IMG/VR virus record: IMGVR_UViG_3300025759_000152
Location: 1-49,219 of that record
Origin: a virus
DNA length: 49,219 bases
Strand: one strand, 5' to 3'
The notes beneath the pieces were generated by a model. The model worked only from the letters and a program-made list of their open reading frames with translations, was not told the DNA's origin and ran no database searches. Of this stretch, positions 13,605 to 23,201 are shown in pieces. Position 1 is the stretch's first letter. Every line of letters begins with the position of its first letter. The position numbers and the translations under genes were made by a program.

Positions 13605-16600
13605 ATGGCTTTTGTACTAAAAGATCGTGTAAAAGAAGAAACTACAACTACAGGCACAGGTGCTATCAGTTTAGGTGGCACTTCTGCTACGTTTGATCAG
13701 TTTCAATCTTACATGTCAAATGGAGATACTACTTATTATACTATCTCTCATACTGTAGCAGGAACAGATGAATGGGAAGTGGGTGTAGGAACTTGGAACA
13801 CAGGTAACACCTTAACTCGTACAACTGTTCTAGCTGGATCTAATGGTACATCAGCCGTTAACTTTAGTGCAGGAACTAAAGATGTCTTTATGACATATCC
13901 TGCAGATAAAGCTGTATTCAAAGATGCTAGTGGTAACTTAGCAGATGTTTCTCTTTCTAACTTTGATACAGATGATTTATCTGAAGGTTCTACTAATCAA
14001 TACTATACAGATGCCAGAGTAAACTCTCATCTATCTGGCGGTACAGGTGTTACATACTCAGATGGTGCTATTTCTATAGGACAAGCTGTAGGTACATCTG
14101 ACAATGTCACCTTCAACAATATAACATCTGGAGGAATAGTAACACTTAATGCTGATCCTAGTGCTGCTTTACAGGCGGCTACTAAACAGTACGTAGACAC
14201 TATTGCATCTGCAGGTCTACACTATCATACTCCAGTACGTGCTGAACATCCTAGTAACCTAAATGCTACTTACAACAATGGTTCATCAGGTGTAGGGGCT
14301 ACGCTTACTAATGCAGGAACAAACGCAGCATTAGTTATAGACAGCGTAAACATGGTATTAAATGATCGTGTTCTTGTCGCTAACCAAACAGACCAAACAC
14401 AAAATGGTGTATATACTGTAACGACAGTAGGTGATGGCTCTACTGCGTGGGTACTAACTCGTTCTACAGACACAGATACTTCAGCACCGTCTGATCCTGA
14501 TGCCTTTGGTAAGGGTGATGCTTTCTTCATCAAAGAAGGTTCTACTAATGCAGGTCACTTAGATGTTTTAAGTACAGCAGGTACAATCGTATTTGGTACT
14601 ACTAATATTGTTTTTGCAGAGGTTGCAGAAACTACTGTGTATCAGGCAGGTGACAGTTTAACACTTACTGGTACAACATTTGATACAGTACAAGATATTC
14701 GTACTACAGCCTCCCCAACATTTGCAGGTGTTACCGCACCACTTACAGGTAACGTCACAGGTAACCTAACTGGCAATGTCACAGGTAATGTCACAGGTGA
14801 CCTGACAGGTGATGTAACAGGTAACGCAGACACAGCAACAGCTTTAGCTACAGCAAGAGATATACAACTATCAGGAGATGTAACAGGTACAGTTTCCTTT
14901 GATGGTTCAGGTAATGTCAATATGACAACTGCTGTAGTAGATGATTCCCATGCTCACATAATCTCTAATGTGGATGGGCTACAGACTGCACTTGACGGCA
15001 AGGTTGCTACGTCTTTTACTGTTACATCAGGTAATGGTTTAACCGGGGGAGGTGATCTGACTGCTAATCGCACCCTTGCTGTCGGTGCAGGTACAGGTGT
15101 TACAGTAAATGCTGATGACGTTGCTATTGGACAAGATGTCGCAACTACAGCAAGTGTTACGTTTGGTGGTTTGAGTGTTACATCAACAGCTAACCCAACA
15201 ATAAGCATTGAAGATACTGATAACGGTTTTGCCGCTTCTACTATAAAAGTAGAAAATGGTGGTCGTGATTTAGACATTACAGTTCCGCAAGATACTATTT
15301 TTACCCAAGGTTCTACTGAAGCCATGCGTATTTTGAGTGATGGCAATGTGGGGATTGGGGTAAGTTCTGTATCTGGCGTTAAATTGGATGTCTTGGCGAC
15401 AGCTTCAGATAACTTAGTTGCTAGATTTGAAAACAATCACGCCACTGGTTCTTATGGTATTTCTGTAAAAGCTGGGGACGACAGCGGAAACTACGCTGCT
15501 GACTTTGCAAACAAGTCTGGCACATCTCTTATGCGCATCCTTGGGGATGGTAATATTGGGATTAACAACACAAGCGCAAATACAAAGTTAGACATTATCG
15601 GTTCGTCAACTAATGGTTCGGGTGTTGTTGATACTTTGAGGATTAGAAACACTGGCACAACTCTTAATGATGGGCCAAGACTTCAGTTTACATCGGGAAC
15701 GTCTACATCTGGTGCAGCCATTGGCTCACAGGGTAAGGCACTTAATAGTGCAGAGTTATTGTTTTATGCTGGCGGGAACTCAGAACGTCTACGTATAGGA
15801 TCGGCAGGACAGATTGGCTTGGGTGGTGCTAACTATGGTACGTCTGGTCAGGTATTAACTTCTAATGGTTCTGGATCTGCACCAACATGGCAGAATGCAG
15901 GTGGTGGATCTAACGCTGACACACTCGATGGATTAGACAGCACAGCGTTTTTAAGAAATAACGTAAGCTCAACAATGACAAGTGGTCAGCATAGTTATCA
16001 AAGCGCAGACGCTATTGAAAGTACAAGCGGTGATCAAGCAACCTTAGAAGTTTACCAAGATACCGCAGGGGCAGATGCTTTTATGCAATTTCATGTTGCA
16101 GGTGATTATGCTTTTTATTTTGGTCTTGATGGGTCAACAAATAATCTTGCTATTGGTGGATGGTCACTAGGGGGAAATAAATATAAGGTTTGGAACCAAT
16201 CAAATGACGGTTCGGGTTCTGGTTTAGATGCTGATTTACTAGACGGTGTTCATGGCAGTTCGTTTCTCAGAAGTGATGCTGATGACACTGTTAACGCAGG
16301 AGTGACTTATAGTTGGTCTGCTACAGACACAGAAGGTTTGCGTTTTACTAACAGTTCATACAACGCTTCTTTGTATATTGGTGGTTGGACTACTGCTAAC
16401 AGTAATAACATTTCAAGAATAAGGAACTCTTCTGGCAACCTCCACATGGATAGTGCCGCCAATGGTAACATGTATCTTAACTGGTACACTTCTGGCACTG
16501 TCTACATGGGTTCTGCTTTAAATTTAAACAATAATAGTATAAGTGGTGTCGGTGACCTTACTACCAATAACGTCTACATGGGTAACGCCCTTTTACACAC

Positions 16601-17282
16601 TGGCGATACTGATACTTATATACAGTTTGCTACAAATGAAATTCGTATGCGTACAGCAAACTCCCAAGAGGTTACAATCAATACAACAGGCGTCCGACTA
16701 GGCGACACTGGCAACGGCTACTTTCAACCAGTCTCAGGTAACTACGGCTCTATTCAGATTGACGGTGGGGCGCATGGCAATTGGGAAGGTTATAACATTG
16801 GTGGTCGTATGGTGTTTATGCACGACAACGGCAACAACGTGGGTATATTTAACGATGTTGATAACGAGTGGATGTTTTATGCCTCTCGTAACTCTTACGC
16901 CTATATGTACCATAATGGAGTATGGAAAGCACGATCACAAAGTTATGGACTTGAAGTAAGCGGCAATGTTAGATCGCAAAGCACAGCAAAAGTTTGGACT
17001 AACTTTAATTCTATTGGAACGCTAAGTGTTCGTGACAGTTTAAATCAATCAAGCGTTTCCGACTTGGGTACTGGTTATTTTCGCAGTAACTTCTCTTCTA
17101 ATACAGCAAATAGTTCTTATTCTGCTAGCGGTGCGGCAGGGGGTGCATTACCTAACTATGGTGGTCGTGTTATACTTCCTCAATCTTACGCCACCAGTTC
17201 TTTTACGTTCTATACGGAATGGCAACCTGCAAATTCGTATTATGATAGTAACCATATCAATATAGTAATTATTGGTGATTAG
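13605..17282 (+). CDS. Long tail fibre protein
   Basis: A 1225-residue fibre. The N-terminal 120 residues (MAFVLKDRVKEETTTTGTGA, then WNTGNTLTRTTVLAGSNG) are the virion-attachment head common in marine phages. A middle region carries collagen-poor fibre repeats: LTGNVTG-type units (residues about 378-408), ALDGK, LDGLDSTAFLR and LDGVHGSSFLR modules, and beta-helix-like stretches. The C terminus (about 1130-1225, SVSDLGTGYFRSNF onward) looks like the receptor-binding tip. It lacks an S74 chaperone domain, unlike the fibre at 21921. It should bind the host surface. Codon choice seems to change near 15300, suggesting exchange of the distal part. Confidence 0.85.
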   Translation: MAFVLKDRVKEETTTTGTGAISLGGTSATFDQFQSYMSNGDTTYYTISHTVAGTDEWEVGVGTWNTGNTLTRTTVLAGSNGTSAVNFSAGTKDVFMTYPADKAVFKDASGNLADVSLSNFDTDDLSEGSTNQYYTDARVNSHLSGGTGVTYSDGAISIGQAVGTSDNVTFNNITSGGIVTLNADPSAALQAATKQYVDTIASAGLHYHTPVRAEHPSNLNATYNNGSSGVGATLTNAGTNAALVIDSVNMVLNDRVLVANQTDQTQNGVYTVTTVGDGSTAWVLTRSTDTDTSAPSDPDAFGKGDAFFIKEGSTNAGHLDVLSTAGTIVFGTTNIVFAEVAETTVYQAGDSLTLTGTTFDTVQDIRTTASPTFAGVTAPLTGNVTGNLTGNVTGNVTGDLTGDVTGNADTATALATARDIQLSGDVTGTVSFDGSGNVNMTTAVVDDSHAHIISNVDGLQTALDGKVATSFTVTSGNGLTGGGDLTANRTLAVGAGTGVTVNADDVAIGQDVATTASVTFGGLSVTSTANPTISIEDTDNGFAASTIKVENGGRDLDITVPQDTIFTQGSTEAMRILSDGNVGIGVSSVSGVKLDVLATASDNLVARFENNHATGSYGISVKAGDDSGNYAADFANKSGTSLMRILGDGNIGINNTSANTKLDIIGSSTNGSGVVDTLRIRNTGTTLNDGPRLQFTSGTSTSGAAIGSQGKALNSAELLFYAGGNSERLRIGSAGQIGLGGANYGTSGQVLTSNGSGSAPTWQNAGGGSNADTLDGLDSTAFLRNNVSSTMTSGQHSYQSADAIESTSGDQATLEVYQDTAGADAFMQFHVAGDYAFYFGLDGSTNNLAIGGWSLGGNKYKVWNQSNDGSGSGLDADLLDGVHGSSFLRSDADDTVNAGVTYSWSATDTEGLRFTNSSYNASLYIGGWTTANSNNISRIRNSSGNLHMDSAANGNMYLNWYTSGTVYMGSALNLNNNSISGVGDLTTNNVYMGNALLHTGDTDTYIQFATNEIRMRTANSQEVTINTTGVRLGDTGNGYFQPVSGNYGSIQIDGGAHGNWEGYNIGGRMVFMHDNGNNVGIFNDVDNEWMFYASRNSYAYMYHNGVWKARSQSYGLEVSGNVRSQSTAKVWTNFNSIGTLSVRDSLNQSSVSDLGTGYFRSNFSSNTANSSYSASGAAGGALPNYGGRVILPQSYATSSFTFYTEWQPANSYYDSNHINIVIIGD
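14745..14828 (+). repeat. Seven tandem 12-base units in fibre gene
   Basis: Seven consecutive degenerate copies of ACAGGTAAYGTC, starting at 14745, 14757, 14769, 14781, 14793, 14805 and 14817. They encode (Thr-Gly-Asn/Asp-Val/Leu/Ala)n. Copies differ mainly at third positions, so the unit is kept for its protein structure. Unit number could vary between relatives and change fibre length. Confidence 0.85.
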
Positions 17283-17284
17283 AC

Positions 17285-17695
17285 ATGTCTGAAACTTTAT
17301 TTGATCGACTATGTGATGCTAAATCTAAACTAAAAAAGGTGCAGTCAAAGTATCGTGTTATTTATGAAATACCAGATCAGCCTGATCAAACGGCGGTTGT
17401 TTTATGTCCTGACCCTAATTGGATGGCTTGTGCGTTAGAGGGTGGTATTTTGCCTCCTATAGAAACTTATCATCGTGACCGATTAAAGCCAGAAGGCGCA
17501 CCACAAGAGCATCATACGGCGGAGCCTATTGGGGCTATGACTGAAGAACAAGCAATAGAATATTTAATTATGAAAGACGTAGAGCCTAGCGTTTGGCGTG
17601 ACTACAAGGGAAACAGAACCATTATGCGTATTGTTCCAGTGGAGTTAGTGCCAAGTGACAGGACTTTTCGAGAAGCATGGGAAGTGGCTCAATGA
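17285..17695 (+). CDS. Fibre-associated protein with DRTFREAW end
   Basis: A 136-residue protein three bases after the fibre gene. The first half, YRVIYEIPDQPDQTAVVLCP, is beta-rich; the middle has MTEEQAIEYLIMKDVEPSVW; the last residues are SDRTFREAWEVAQ. The DRTFREAW block is the beginning of the XkdW-like tail-assembly domain that is complete in the next gene. Position and motif suggest a fibre-assembly chaperone or a small tail protein. It overlaps the next gene as ATGA. Confidence 0.7.
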   Translation: MSETLFDRLCDAKSKLKKVQSKYRVIYEIPDQPDQTAVVLCPDPNWMACALEGGILPPIETYHRDRLKPEGAPQEHHTAEPIGAMTEEQAIEYLIMKDVEPSVWRDYKGNRTIMRIVPVELVPSDRTFREAWEVAQ

Positions 17696-18120
17696 GTGAA
17701 GAAGAAGAATTAGTAGACCCAAATATTCTAGCAACTAAAGTTGATCCGATACCAGATGATCCTTTTGACGTCTTTGTTAAGGTTGGTGATGCAGAAGAAG
17801 TAGACATTGAAGATTTAACAATACCGACAGATCGGGTTTTCCGTGAAGCATGGGAAGCCCCAGAAAATGGTGCGGTTGTAGTTAATATGGATAAGGCTAA
17901 AGATGTCTGGCGTGATAAAATACGTTTAGCTCGTGAGCCAGAGCTTGCAAAGCTAGACACTGATTTTATGAAAGCTTTAGAGACTAGCTCTTCTACAACG
18001 CAAATAGTAGCAGACAAGCAAGCACTTCGTGATGCTCCAACGCACTCAGACATTGATGCAGCAACTACACCAGATGAGTTAAAAGCTGTTCAACCAATAC
18101 CAAATGTAACAGTAAAGTAA
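17692..18120 (+). CDS. XkdW-like tail fibre assembly protein
   Basis: ATG 17692 overlaps the previous stop (ATGA); an ATG 15 bases earlier is less likely. The 142-residue product has an acidic N terminus and then the domain TDRVFREAWEAPENG...VNMDKAKDVWRDKIRLAREP...LDTDFMKALET...KQALRDAPTHSDIDAATTPDELK. This pattern (DRxFRxAW, A-xx-hxxxhRxxRxPxLxxLDxxFMxAxE, LRDxP) is that of XkdW/tail-fibre chaperone-like proteins found after fibre genes. It probably helps to fold or attach the fibre. Function is inferred from family and place. Confidence 0.75.
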   Translation: MSEEEELVDPNILATKVDPIPDDPFDVFVKVGDAEEVDIEDLTIPTDRVFREAWEAPENGAVVVNMDKAKDVWRDKIRLAREPELAKLDTDFMKALETSSSTTQIVADKQALRDAPTHSDIDAATTPDELKAVQPIPNVTVK

Positions 18121-18126
18121 AAATAA

Positions 18127-19092
18127 ATGTTAGGCTTTAGTCCATTATCTGCTGCACCTTTATCTTCTCCAGGTGATGGAAGTGCTGCAACTACTTTAGC
18201 CTCTCAGGTAATAAATCAAGTAGTCAATAGCTTAACACTAGAAGCAAAAGCAAACAAAACAATACCTGCTGTTTCTTCTACTTTTACTGCTGGTACTTTA
18301 GGGTTTGATGCTGAAGCTAACATTACCTCAAGTGCAGTTACTTCAGCTTTTAGTATTGATACATTAGACTTTGTTGCTGAAGCTAATATAACACCTAGTG
18401 CTGCTACAGCTACAACAACACTTAACAATCATACATTTACTCTTACAGCTTCTAAAGAAGTAACAGCAACTACAGCTTCTTTTACTATAAACAGTGTTGA
18501 CTTTGATGCAGAAGCTAACGTAACACCAAGTGCAACTACTGCAAGTTTTACTGAGGGTACGTTAGGTTTTGTTGGATTAGCTAACATAACACCCAGCGCA
18601 GCTACTGCTGTAACTACTGCAGGTACTGCAGGTTTTGATGCTAAAGGAATTACTCCTGCTTTAAGTGGATTATCTTCTGTTACAAGCATATCAGCACTTG
18701 ACTTTGACGCAAAAGCAAATATAACTACAAGCAGTGTCAATTTAGCAACTACTGTTGTTGATATAACTCCTTTCTTGCAGGTAGGAGTGTCTGTAGAACT
18801 AGCTACACTACTTGCTCGTCTAAACATAAATTTAGATCCACCTGCTAATAATCTATTTGACTATGATGCAGTAGCAGATGATTTTAGTAGAACAAGAACA
18901 GTATATATACTTCCTGAAGGTGGTTATGGTTTAAGTAAAACAGTACATATACCACAACAAGACAACCCTGTGATAACTTTAATTAACCCTTCTTTAAGTC
19001 TAGGTAAAACCACTCACATAAATCCTGAAAACTTTACACTAGTTGTTGATAAGCACAGAGGTTTACCTACTACAGTACTAATAACACGATAA
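18127..19092 (+). CDS. Repeat-containing fibre-like protein
   Basis: A 321-residue protein. From about residue 40 to 215 there are seven or so degenerate units of 20-35 residues with the core (F)DAxANITPSAxTAxxT followed by xTLxF, for example FDAEANITSSAVTSAF, FVAEANITPSAATATT, FDAEANVTPSATTASF, FDAKANITTSSVNLAT. The C-terminal 100 residues are not repeated and carry RTRTVYILPEGGYGLSKTVH and THINPENFTLVVDK. The repeats suggest an elongated beta structure, probably an adhesin or fibre accessory. No SD sequence is evident before ATG 18127. Family not recognised. Confidence 0.75.
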   Translation: MLGFSPLSAAPLSSPGDGSAATTLASQVINQVVNSLTLEAKANKTIPAVSSTFTAGTLGFDAEANITSSAVTSAFSIDTLDFVAEANITPSAATATTTLNNHTFTLTASKEVTATTASFTINSVDFDAEANVTPSATTASFTEGTLGFVGLANITPSAATAVTTAGTAGFDAKGITPALSGLSSVTSISALDFDAKANITTSSVNLATTVVDITPFLQVGVSVELATLLARLNINLDPPANNLFDYDAVADDFSRTRTVYILPEGGYGLSKTVHIPQQDNPVITLINPSLSLGKTTHINPENFTLVVDKHRGLPTTVLITR

Positions 19093-19101
19093 GGACAAGC
19101 A

Positions 19102-19419
19102 ATGTCTTATAAATGGCCTGACAAAGATCCTGATGAAACTATAGACTACAGCGTAGATTGGTCAAGGTTTATACCTGATGACACTTTATCTGCTGCTTCT
19201 TGGTTTGTAAAAGACTCTGATGGTACTAAGGAACCAGTATCTAATGCTGAAGTGGTAGATGGATTACAGTTTGTTCAATCTACTATTTCTGGTAAAGTTG
19301 CTACTGCACGTTTTGCATTAGGTACAAACAACAAACAATATAAAGTTACTTGTCAGATAACCACAGGAGATGGTCTTGTTTTTGAACGTTCCATTTTCCT
19401 AAAGATAAAAGAGAAGTAA
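19102..19419 (+). CDS. Small Ig-like virion protein
   Basis: A 105-residue protein with AAGGA seven bases before its ATG. KWPDKDPDETIDYSVDWSRF followed by DTLSAASWFV and a final YKVTCQITTGDGLVFERSIF LKIK pattern matches a common small beta-sandwich protein of phage tails and heads (the DPDExLDYxxDW ... RITTxxGxxxxRSIxLKVK arrangement). It probably decorates the neck or tail. It sits two bases before the adaptor gene. Confidence 0.75.
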   Translation: MSYKWPDKDPDETIDYSVDWSRFIPDDTLSAASWFVKDSDGTKEPVSNAEVVDGLQFVQSTISGKVATARFALGTNNKQYKVTCQITTGDGLVFERSIFLKIKEK

Positions 19420-19420
19420 T

Positions 19421-20104
19421 ATGGCATACGATTTCATAGGACTAGTTAATGACGTTAACAGCAGACTTAATGAAGTACAATTAACCACAGATAACTTTAC
19501 TACCGTTACAGGATTTTTTGCTTTTGCTAAAGAGGCAGTCAACTCTTCTATTAGACATATTCAACAAGAAGAATATGAATGGCCTTGGAATCATGTAGAA
19601 AATGAAGAAACACTTACAGCATCGGAGCCTAGATATAGCTACCCTAATGATGCAAAAACTATAAACATGAATAGCTTCAGGATCAAGAGAAATGATACTC
19701 TTAATGTAGGTACTGTTAAGCTAAAGAACATGACATATGAAGAGTATCTAGAAAAGTATGCAGATGCTGAGTATAACACACAAACTAAGTCTGTACCAAC
19801 GCACATAGTAAGAACACCAAATAGAGAACTAATATGCTACCCTATGCCCGACAAAGCATATGAGATGGTGTATGAATATTATAGAGTAGGTTATGACCTT
19901 ATAAGTGCTACAGATGTACCATCTCTTCCAGAACAGTATCGTTTTGTTATTGTTGATGGTGCAATGCATTATGCTTATCAGTTTCGTGGTGATACACCAA
20001 ATGCCACTGCAGCACTTCAAAAGTTTGAACAAGGTATAAAACATCTTAGAAGTATAAACATTAATAGAACAGATTATCTTAGAGATACGAGAGTACACTT
20101 CTAA
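19421..20104 (+). CDS. Head-tail adaptor (tail tubular A-like)
   Basis: A 227-residue protein just upstream of the nozzle gene, the usual order. Conserved-looking parts are LVNDVNSRLNEVQLTTDNF, a helical stretch with IRHIQQEEYEWPWNH, and VPSLPEQYRFVIVDGAMHYA near the C terminus, a pattern of podovirus adaptor proteins (SU10/T7 gp11-like). It should form the ring between portal and tail nozzle. The stop overlaps the next start as TAATG. Confidence 0.8.
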   Translation: MAYDFIGLVNDVNSRLNEVQLTTDNFTTVTGFFAFAKEAVNSSIRHIQQEEYEWPWNHVENEETLTASEPRYSYPNDAKTINMNSFRIKRNDTLNVGTVKLKNMTYEEYLEKYADAEYNTQTKSVPTHIVRTPNRELICYPMPDKAYEMVYEYYRVGYDLISATDVPSLPEQYRFVIVDGAMHYAYQFRGDTPNATAALQKFEQGIKHLRSININRTDYLRDTRVHF

Positions 20105-21918
20105 TGCCAACACAATGGTCAACATTTCCTATTGAGTTCAAAGGTGGTTTGATCTCTAATATGTCACCCTTACAACAGGGTATAAATGCTATAGGTTCTG
20201 CTACTATACTTCAAAATATGGAAGCAGACAGGCAAGGTGGATACACTAAAGTAAGAGGCTTTCAAAAGTATAGTACATCTGAGATTCCTGGCACTGGAAA
20301 TGTTTTAGGGTTACATGTAGTTTCTAGTGGACGTGCTGTAGTTGCACGTAAGGTAGACGCTGCTGCTGTGACAGAACTACAGACTGCTACCGCTAATGTT
20401 AACGGTGCTACATCTTCAAGTACTGCAGTTGTATTAGACGGTAATAGTGGTACTATAGAAGTAGGCATGTACGTCACAGGTACAGGTATAAGTGGTACTG
20501 TAACAGTTTCTACAGTAACAGACCAAAACAATATTGTATTATCCTCTGCTCAAACTTTAGCTGATGATACTGTTCTCACTTTTGGTCATCTATCTTCTAC
20601 TGAAGTAGGTAACACAGCTTACTATTATAGTACAGGAACTAGTTGGATACATCTAATTACATCATCTCAAACAGGTGGTGGTAAAGTATACAAAGCTATG
20701 TATAACTTTGATGGAGATGACAAAGTAGTATTTGTAGATGGGCTACACTATCCTATGCTATACAATACTTCTGGCAACACTACATCCTATTTAACATCCT
20801 CCAGCCCTAAAATAAATACAGATGTAGAAGGTGCAGAACTAGTAACTATATTTAAGAATACAGCATTTTATGCTAAAGCAAATCAAATATATTTTACAGC
20901 ACCATTTACTGTAGATAATTTTGCAGCAGCAGATGGGGCAGGTAGTATATCTGTAGGCAGTGATGTCACTGGTATGATAGTCTTTCGTGAACAGCTTATC
21001 ATATTCACAGCAGACTCTGTTAAAAGGTTAGTAGGTAATACTACAGCAGATTTTCAACTACAACCTATAACAGATAAACTTGGTTGTATAAGTGCTGATA
21101 GTATACAAGAGTTTGGTGGAGATGTTATGTATCTTGCACCAGATGGACTAAGACTATTAAGTGCTACAGATAGAATAGGTGACTTTGGTTTAGACGTTGC
21201 TTCTGATAAGATATATAAAGACTCAGATGACTTTTTAACCTCGACAACACAATTCTCTTCTGTTATACTACGTGAAAAGGGTCAATACAGAATATTTGCT
21301 TTTATTCAGACACAAGATAAAGGTGCAGCTATAGGTTTAATAGCTACTAAATTTATTGCTCAAGGTGCTGATAATATACAATGGTCAACAACTAAGGGCA
21401 TAAAGGCATATATAGCAGACAGTATATACACAGGTACACAAGAGTCTATAATGTTTGCTAATGACGATGGCTACTTGTATGAGATGGAACAGACTAATGG
21501 GTTTGATGGTGAGACTATACCTACTATCTTAGAAACACCCTACATGCCTGTAACTGATCCTGAAGTACGTAAAACAGCATACAAGCTAACACTATATACA
21601 GACCCTTCAGGTAGAATAGATTTAAAGTTCAGGTTGCTATTTGACTTTGACTCAGGTGGTGATACAAGAATTGTACAACCAGAAGAGATAGACATAGACT
21701 CAGCTACAGGTGGCGGTGGTGTATTTATGTTTGGTGCACCTAATTCAACTTATGGGGGATCTGGTGTTATATTTGGTAGTAAGATAAAGAAAGTATATAA
21801 CGAAAACCTTATAGGGTCTTTTCATACAGTAGCTATGAGAATAACTAGTGATGATATCAACCCACCTTATACACTAGACTCAGCAGTATTACAATATAGA
21901 CAAAACGATAGGCAATAA
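20104..21918 (+). CDS. Tail nozzle / stabilisation protein
   Basis: A 604-residue beta-rich protein opening FPIEFKGGLISNMSPLQQGI followed by GSATILQNMEADRQGGYTKV, the signature of the P22 gp10 / T7 gp12-like nozzle family. It forms the tip of the short tail. An inserted module at about residues 91-161 (STAVVLDGNSGTIEVGMYVT, then GTGISGTVTV...IVLSSAQTL) is an independent beta domain of the kind often found inserted in fibre and nozzle proteins. Later LGCISADSIQEFGGDVMYLA followed by DGLRLLS is the typical propeller-like core. Confidence 0.85.
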   Translation: MPTQWSTFPIEFKGGLISNMSPLQQGINAIGSATILQNMEADRQGGYTKVRGFQKYSTSEIPGTGNVLGLHVVSSGRAVVARKVDAAAVTELQTATANVNGATSSSTAVVLDGNSGTIEVGMYVTGTGISGTVTVSTVTDQNNIVLSSAQTLADDTVLTFGHLSSTEVGNTAYYYSTGTSWIHLITSSQTGGGKVYKAMYNFDGDDKVVFVDGLHYPMLYNTSGNTTSYLTSSSPKINTDVEGAELVTIFKNTAFYAKANQIYFTAPFTVDNFAAADGAGSISVGSDVTGMIVFREQLIIFTADSVKRLVGNTTADFQLQPITDKLGCISADSIQEFGGDVMYLAPDGLRLLSATDRIGDFGLDVASDKIYKDSDDFLTSTTQFSSVILREKGQYRIFAFIQTQDKGAAIGLIATKFIAQGADNIQWSTTKGIKAYIADSIYTGTQESIMFANDDGYLYEMEQTNGFDGETIPTILETPYMPVTDPEVRKTAYKLTLYTDPSGRIDLKFRLLFDFDSGGDTRIVQPEEIDIDSATGGGGVFMFGAPNSTYGGSGVIFGSKIKKVYNENLIGSFHTVAMRITSDDINPPYTLDSAVLQYRQNDRQ

Positions 21919-21920
21919 TC

Positions 21921-23201
21921 ATGGCAGGATATACACGTCAATCAACAGCTAATATAGTCACAGGTGCAGTTATTGATGCTGCAGACTTTAACGCTGAATA
22001 CAATGCTATTGAGGCAGCATTCAACGCATCTACTGGTCATACACACGATGGCACTACAGGTAATGGTCCACCTATTGAAAACTTAGGACCGTCTGCAGAT
22101 CTTGTTGTAACCTCTAGTGTTGTGCGTCCAAAGGTAGACAATACTTACGATCTAGGCACATCTGCCATTGAGTGGAAGGATGCTTTCTTTGATGGAACAG
22201 TAAAAACAGATGTACTAACCGTAGATGAGACTTCTACTTTTACAGGGGTAGTAACAACTACGACAGATGTAAATGTTGGTGGAGCATTAGACGTTACAGG
22301 TAACTTAACTGTTGATGGTAGTCTTACTTTAGGAAATGGTAATACAGACAATCTAGTTATTAATGCTAGAATAGACAGTAGCATGATTCCTGATGACGAT
22401 AATGCTTTTGATCTAGGTTCATCTACCTTACAATGGCGTAATATTTATATTGATGGGCTTGCTGACGTTGACTCTCTTTTTTGCCCCTCTGTAGACATTA
22501 ATGGTGGTAGTATTGATGGAACTACTATTGGTGCTAATAGTGCTGCAGCTATAACTGCTACTACTATCAATGCATCAGGTAACATTACAGGATCTTTGGT
22601 AGGTAACGCATCTACTGCATCAACACTAGCAACTGCACGTACTATATCTTTAACTGGAGATGTTACAGGTTCAACATCCTTCAACGGATCAGCTAACGTT
22701 TCTATAGCTGCTACTCTTGTAGGGGATCAAAGACTAGCTGCTACTACTGATGTATACGTTGGAAATCTTCATGAGTATATACACTTTAATGACGGTAGCT
22801 CTGACATGAGATTTTGGACTGGTGCTGCAGAGGACATGAGGCTAACAAGCGGAGGTGACTTACACGTTGATGGTAACGTAATTGCATACTCTACTACTAT
22901 ATCAGATGAAAGACTAAAGCATGACATACAAAAAATAGATAATGCTTTAGACAAAGTGTCACAGATAAATGGTTATACATTTAGCTACAACAAAGACGGC
23001 AAGAAATCTGCAGGTGTTATTGCTCAAGAGTTGGAAAAAGTACTACCTTCTGCAGTAGAAAATAAATCCCTCGTATTTCATAATGAGGATGATGTAGAAT
23101 ATAAAACAGTACAGTATGATCAACTTCATGGATTACTTATTGAAGCTATCAAAGAGTTAAAAGCTGAAATAGAGGAACTAAAGAATGGCTCTGCAGACTA
23201 G
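21921..23201 (+). CDS. Tail fibre/spike with S74 intramolecular chaperone
   Basis: A 426-residue fibre. The N-terminal 90 residues (TANIVTGAVIDAADFNAEYN, then HTHDGTTGNGPPI) attach to the virion; the middle holds WKDAFFDGTVKT- and LQWRNIYIDG-type repeats; the last 100 residues, from ISDERLKHDIQKI (327-339), are the peptidase S74 / endosialidase chaperone that trimerises the fibre and then cuts itself off at the serine of ISDERLK (Ser328). SAGVIAQELEKVLPSAV and the C-terminal coiled coil support this. It overlaps the next gene by 17 bases. It probably gives a second host-binding organ beside the fibre at 13605. Confidence 0.88.
   Translation: MAGYTRQSTANIVTGAVIDAADFNAEYNAIEAAFNASTGHTHDGTTGNGPPIENLGPSADLVVTSSVVRPKVDNTYDLGTSAIEWKDAFFDGTVKTDVLTVDETSTFTGVVTTTTDVNVGGALDVTGNLTVDGSLTLGNGNTDNLVINARIDSSMIPDDDNAFDLGSSTLQWRNIYIDGLADVDSLFCPSVDINGGSIDGTTIGANSAAAITATTINASGNITGSLVGNASTASTLATARTISLTGDVTGSTSFNGSANVSIAATLVGDQRLAATTDVYVGNLHEYIHFNDGSSDMRFWTGAAEDMRLTSGGDLHVDGNVIAYSTTISDERLKHDIQKIDNALDKVSQINGYTFSYNKDGKKSAGVIAQELEKVLPSAVENKSLVFHNEDDVEYKTVQYDQLHGLLIEAIKELKAEIEELKNGSAD

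Noticed and set aside
14954-15436. 160-codon minus-strand frame in the long fibre gene
   Set aside because: Mirror of a threonine/glycine-rich repeat region; the fibre frame is continuous and has clear protein features.
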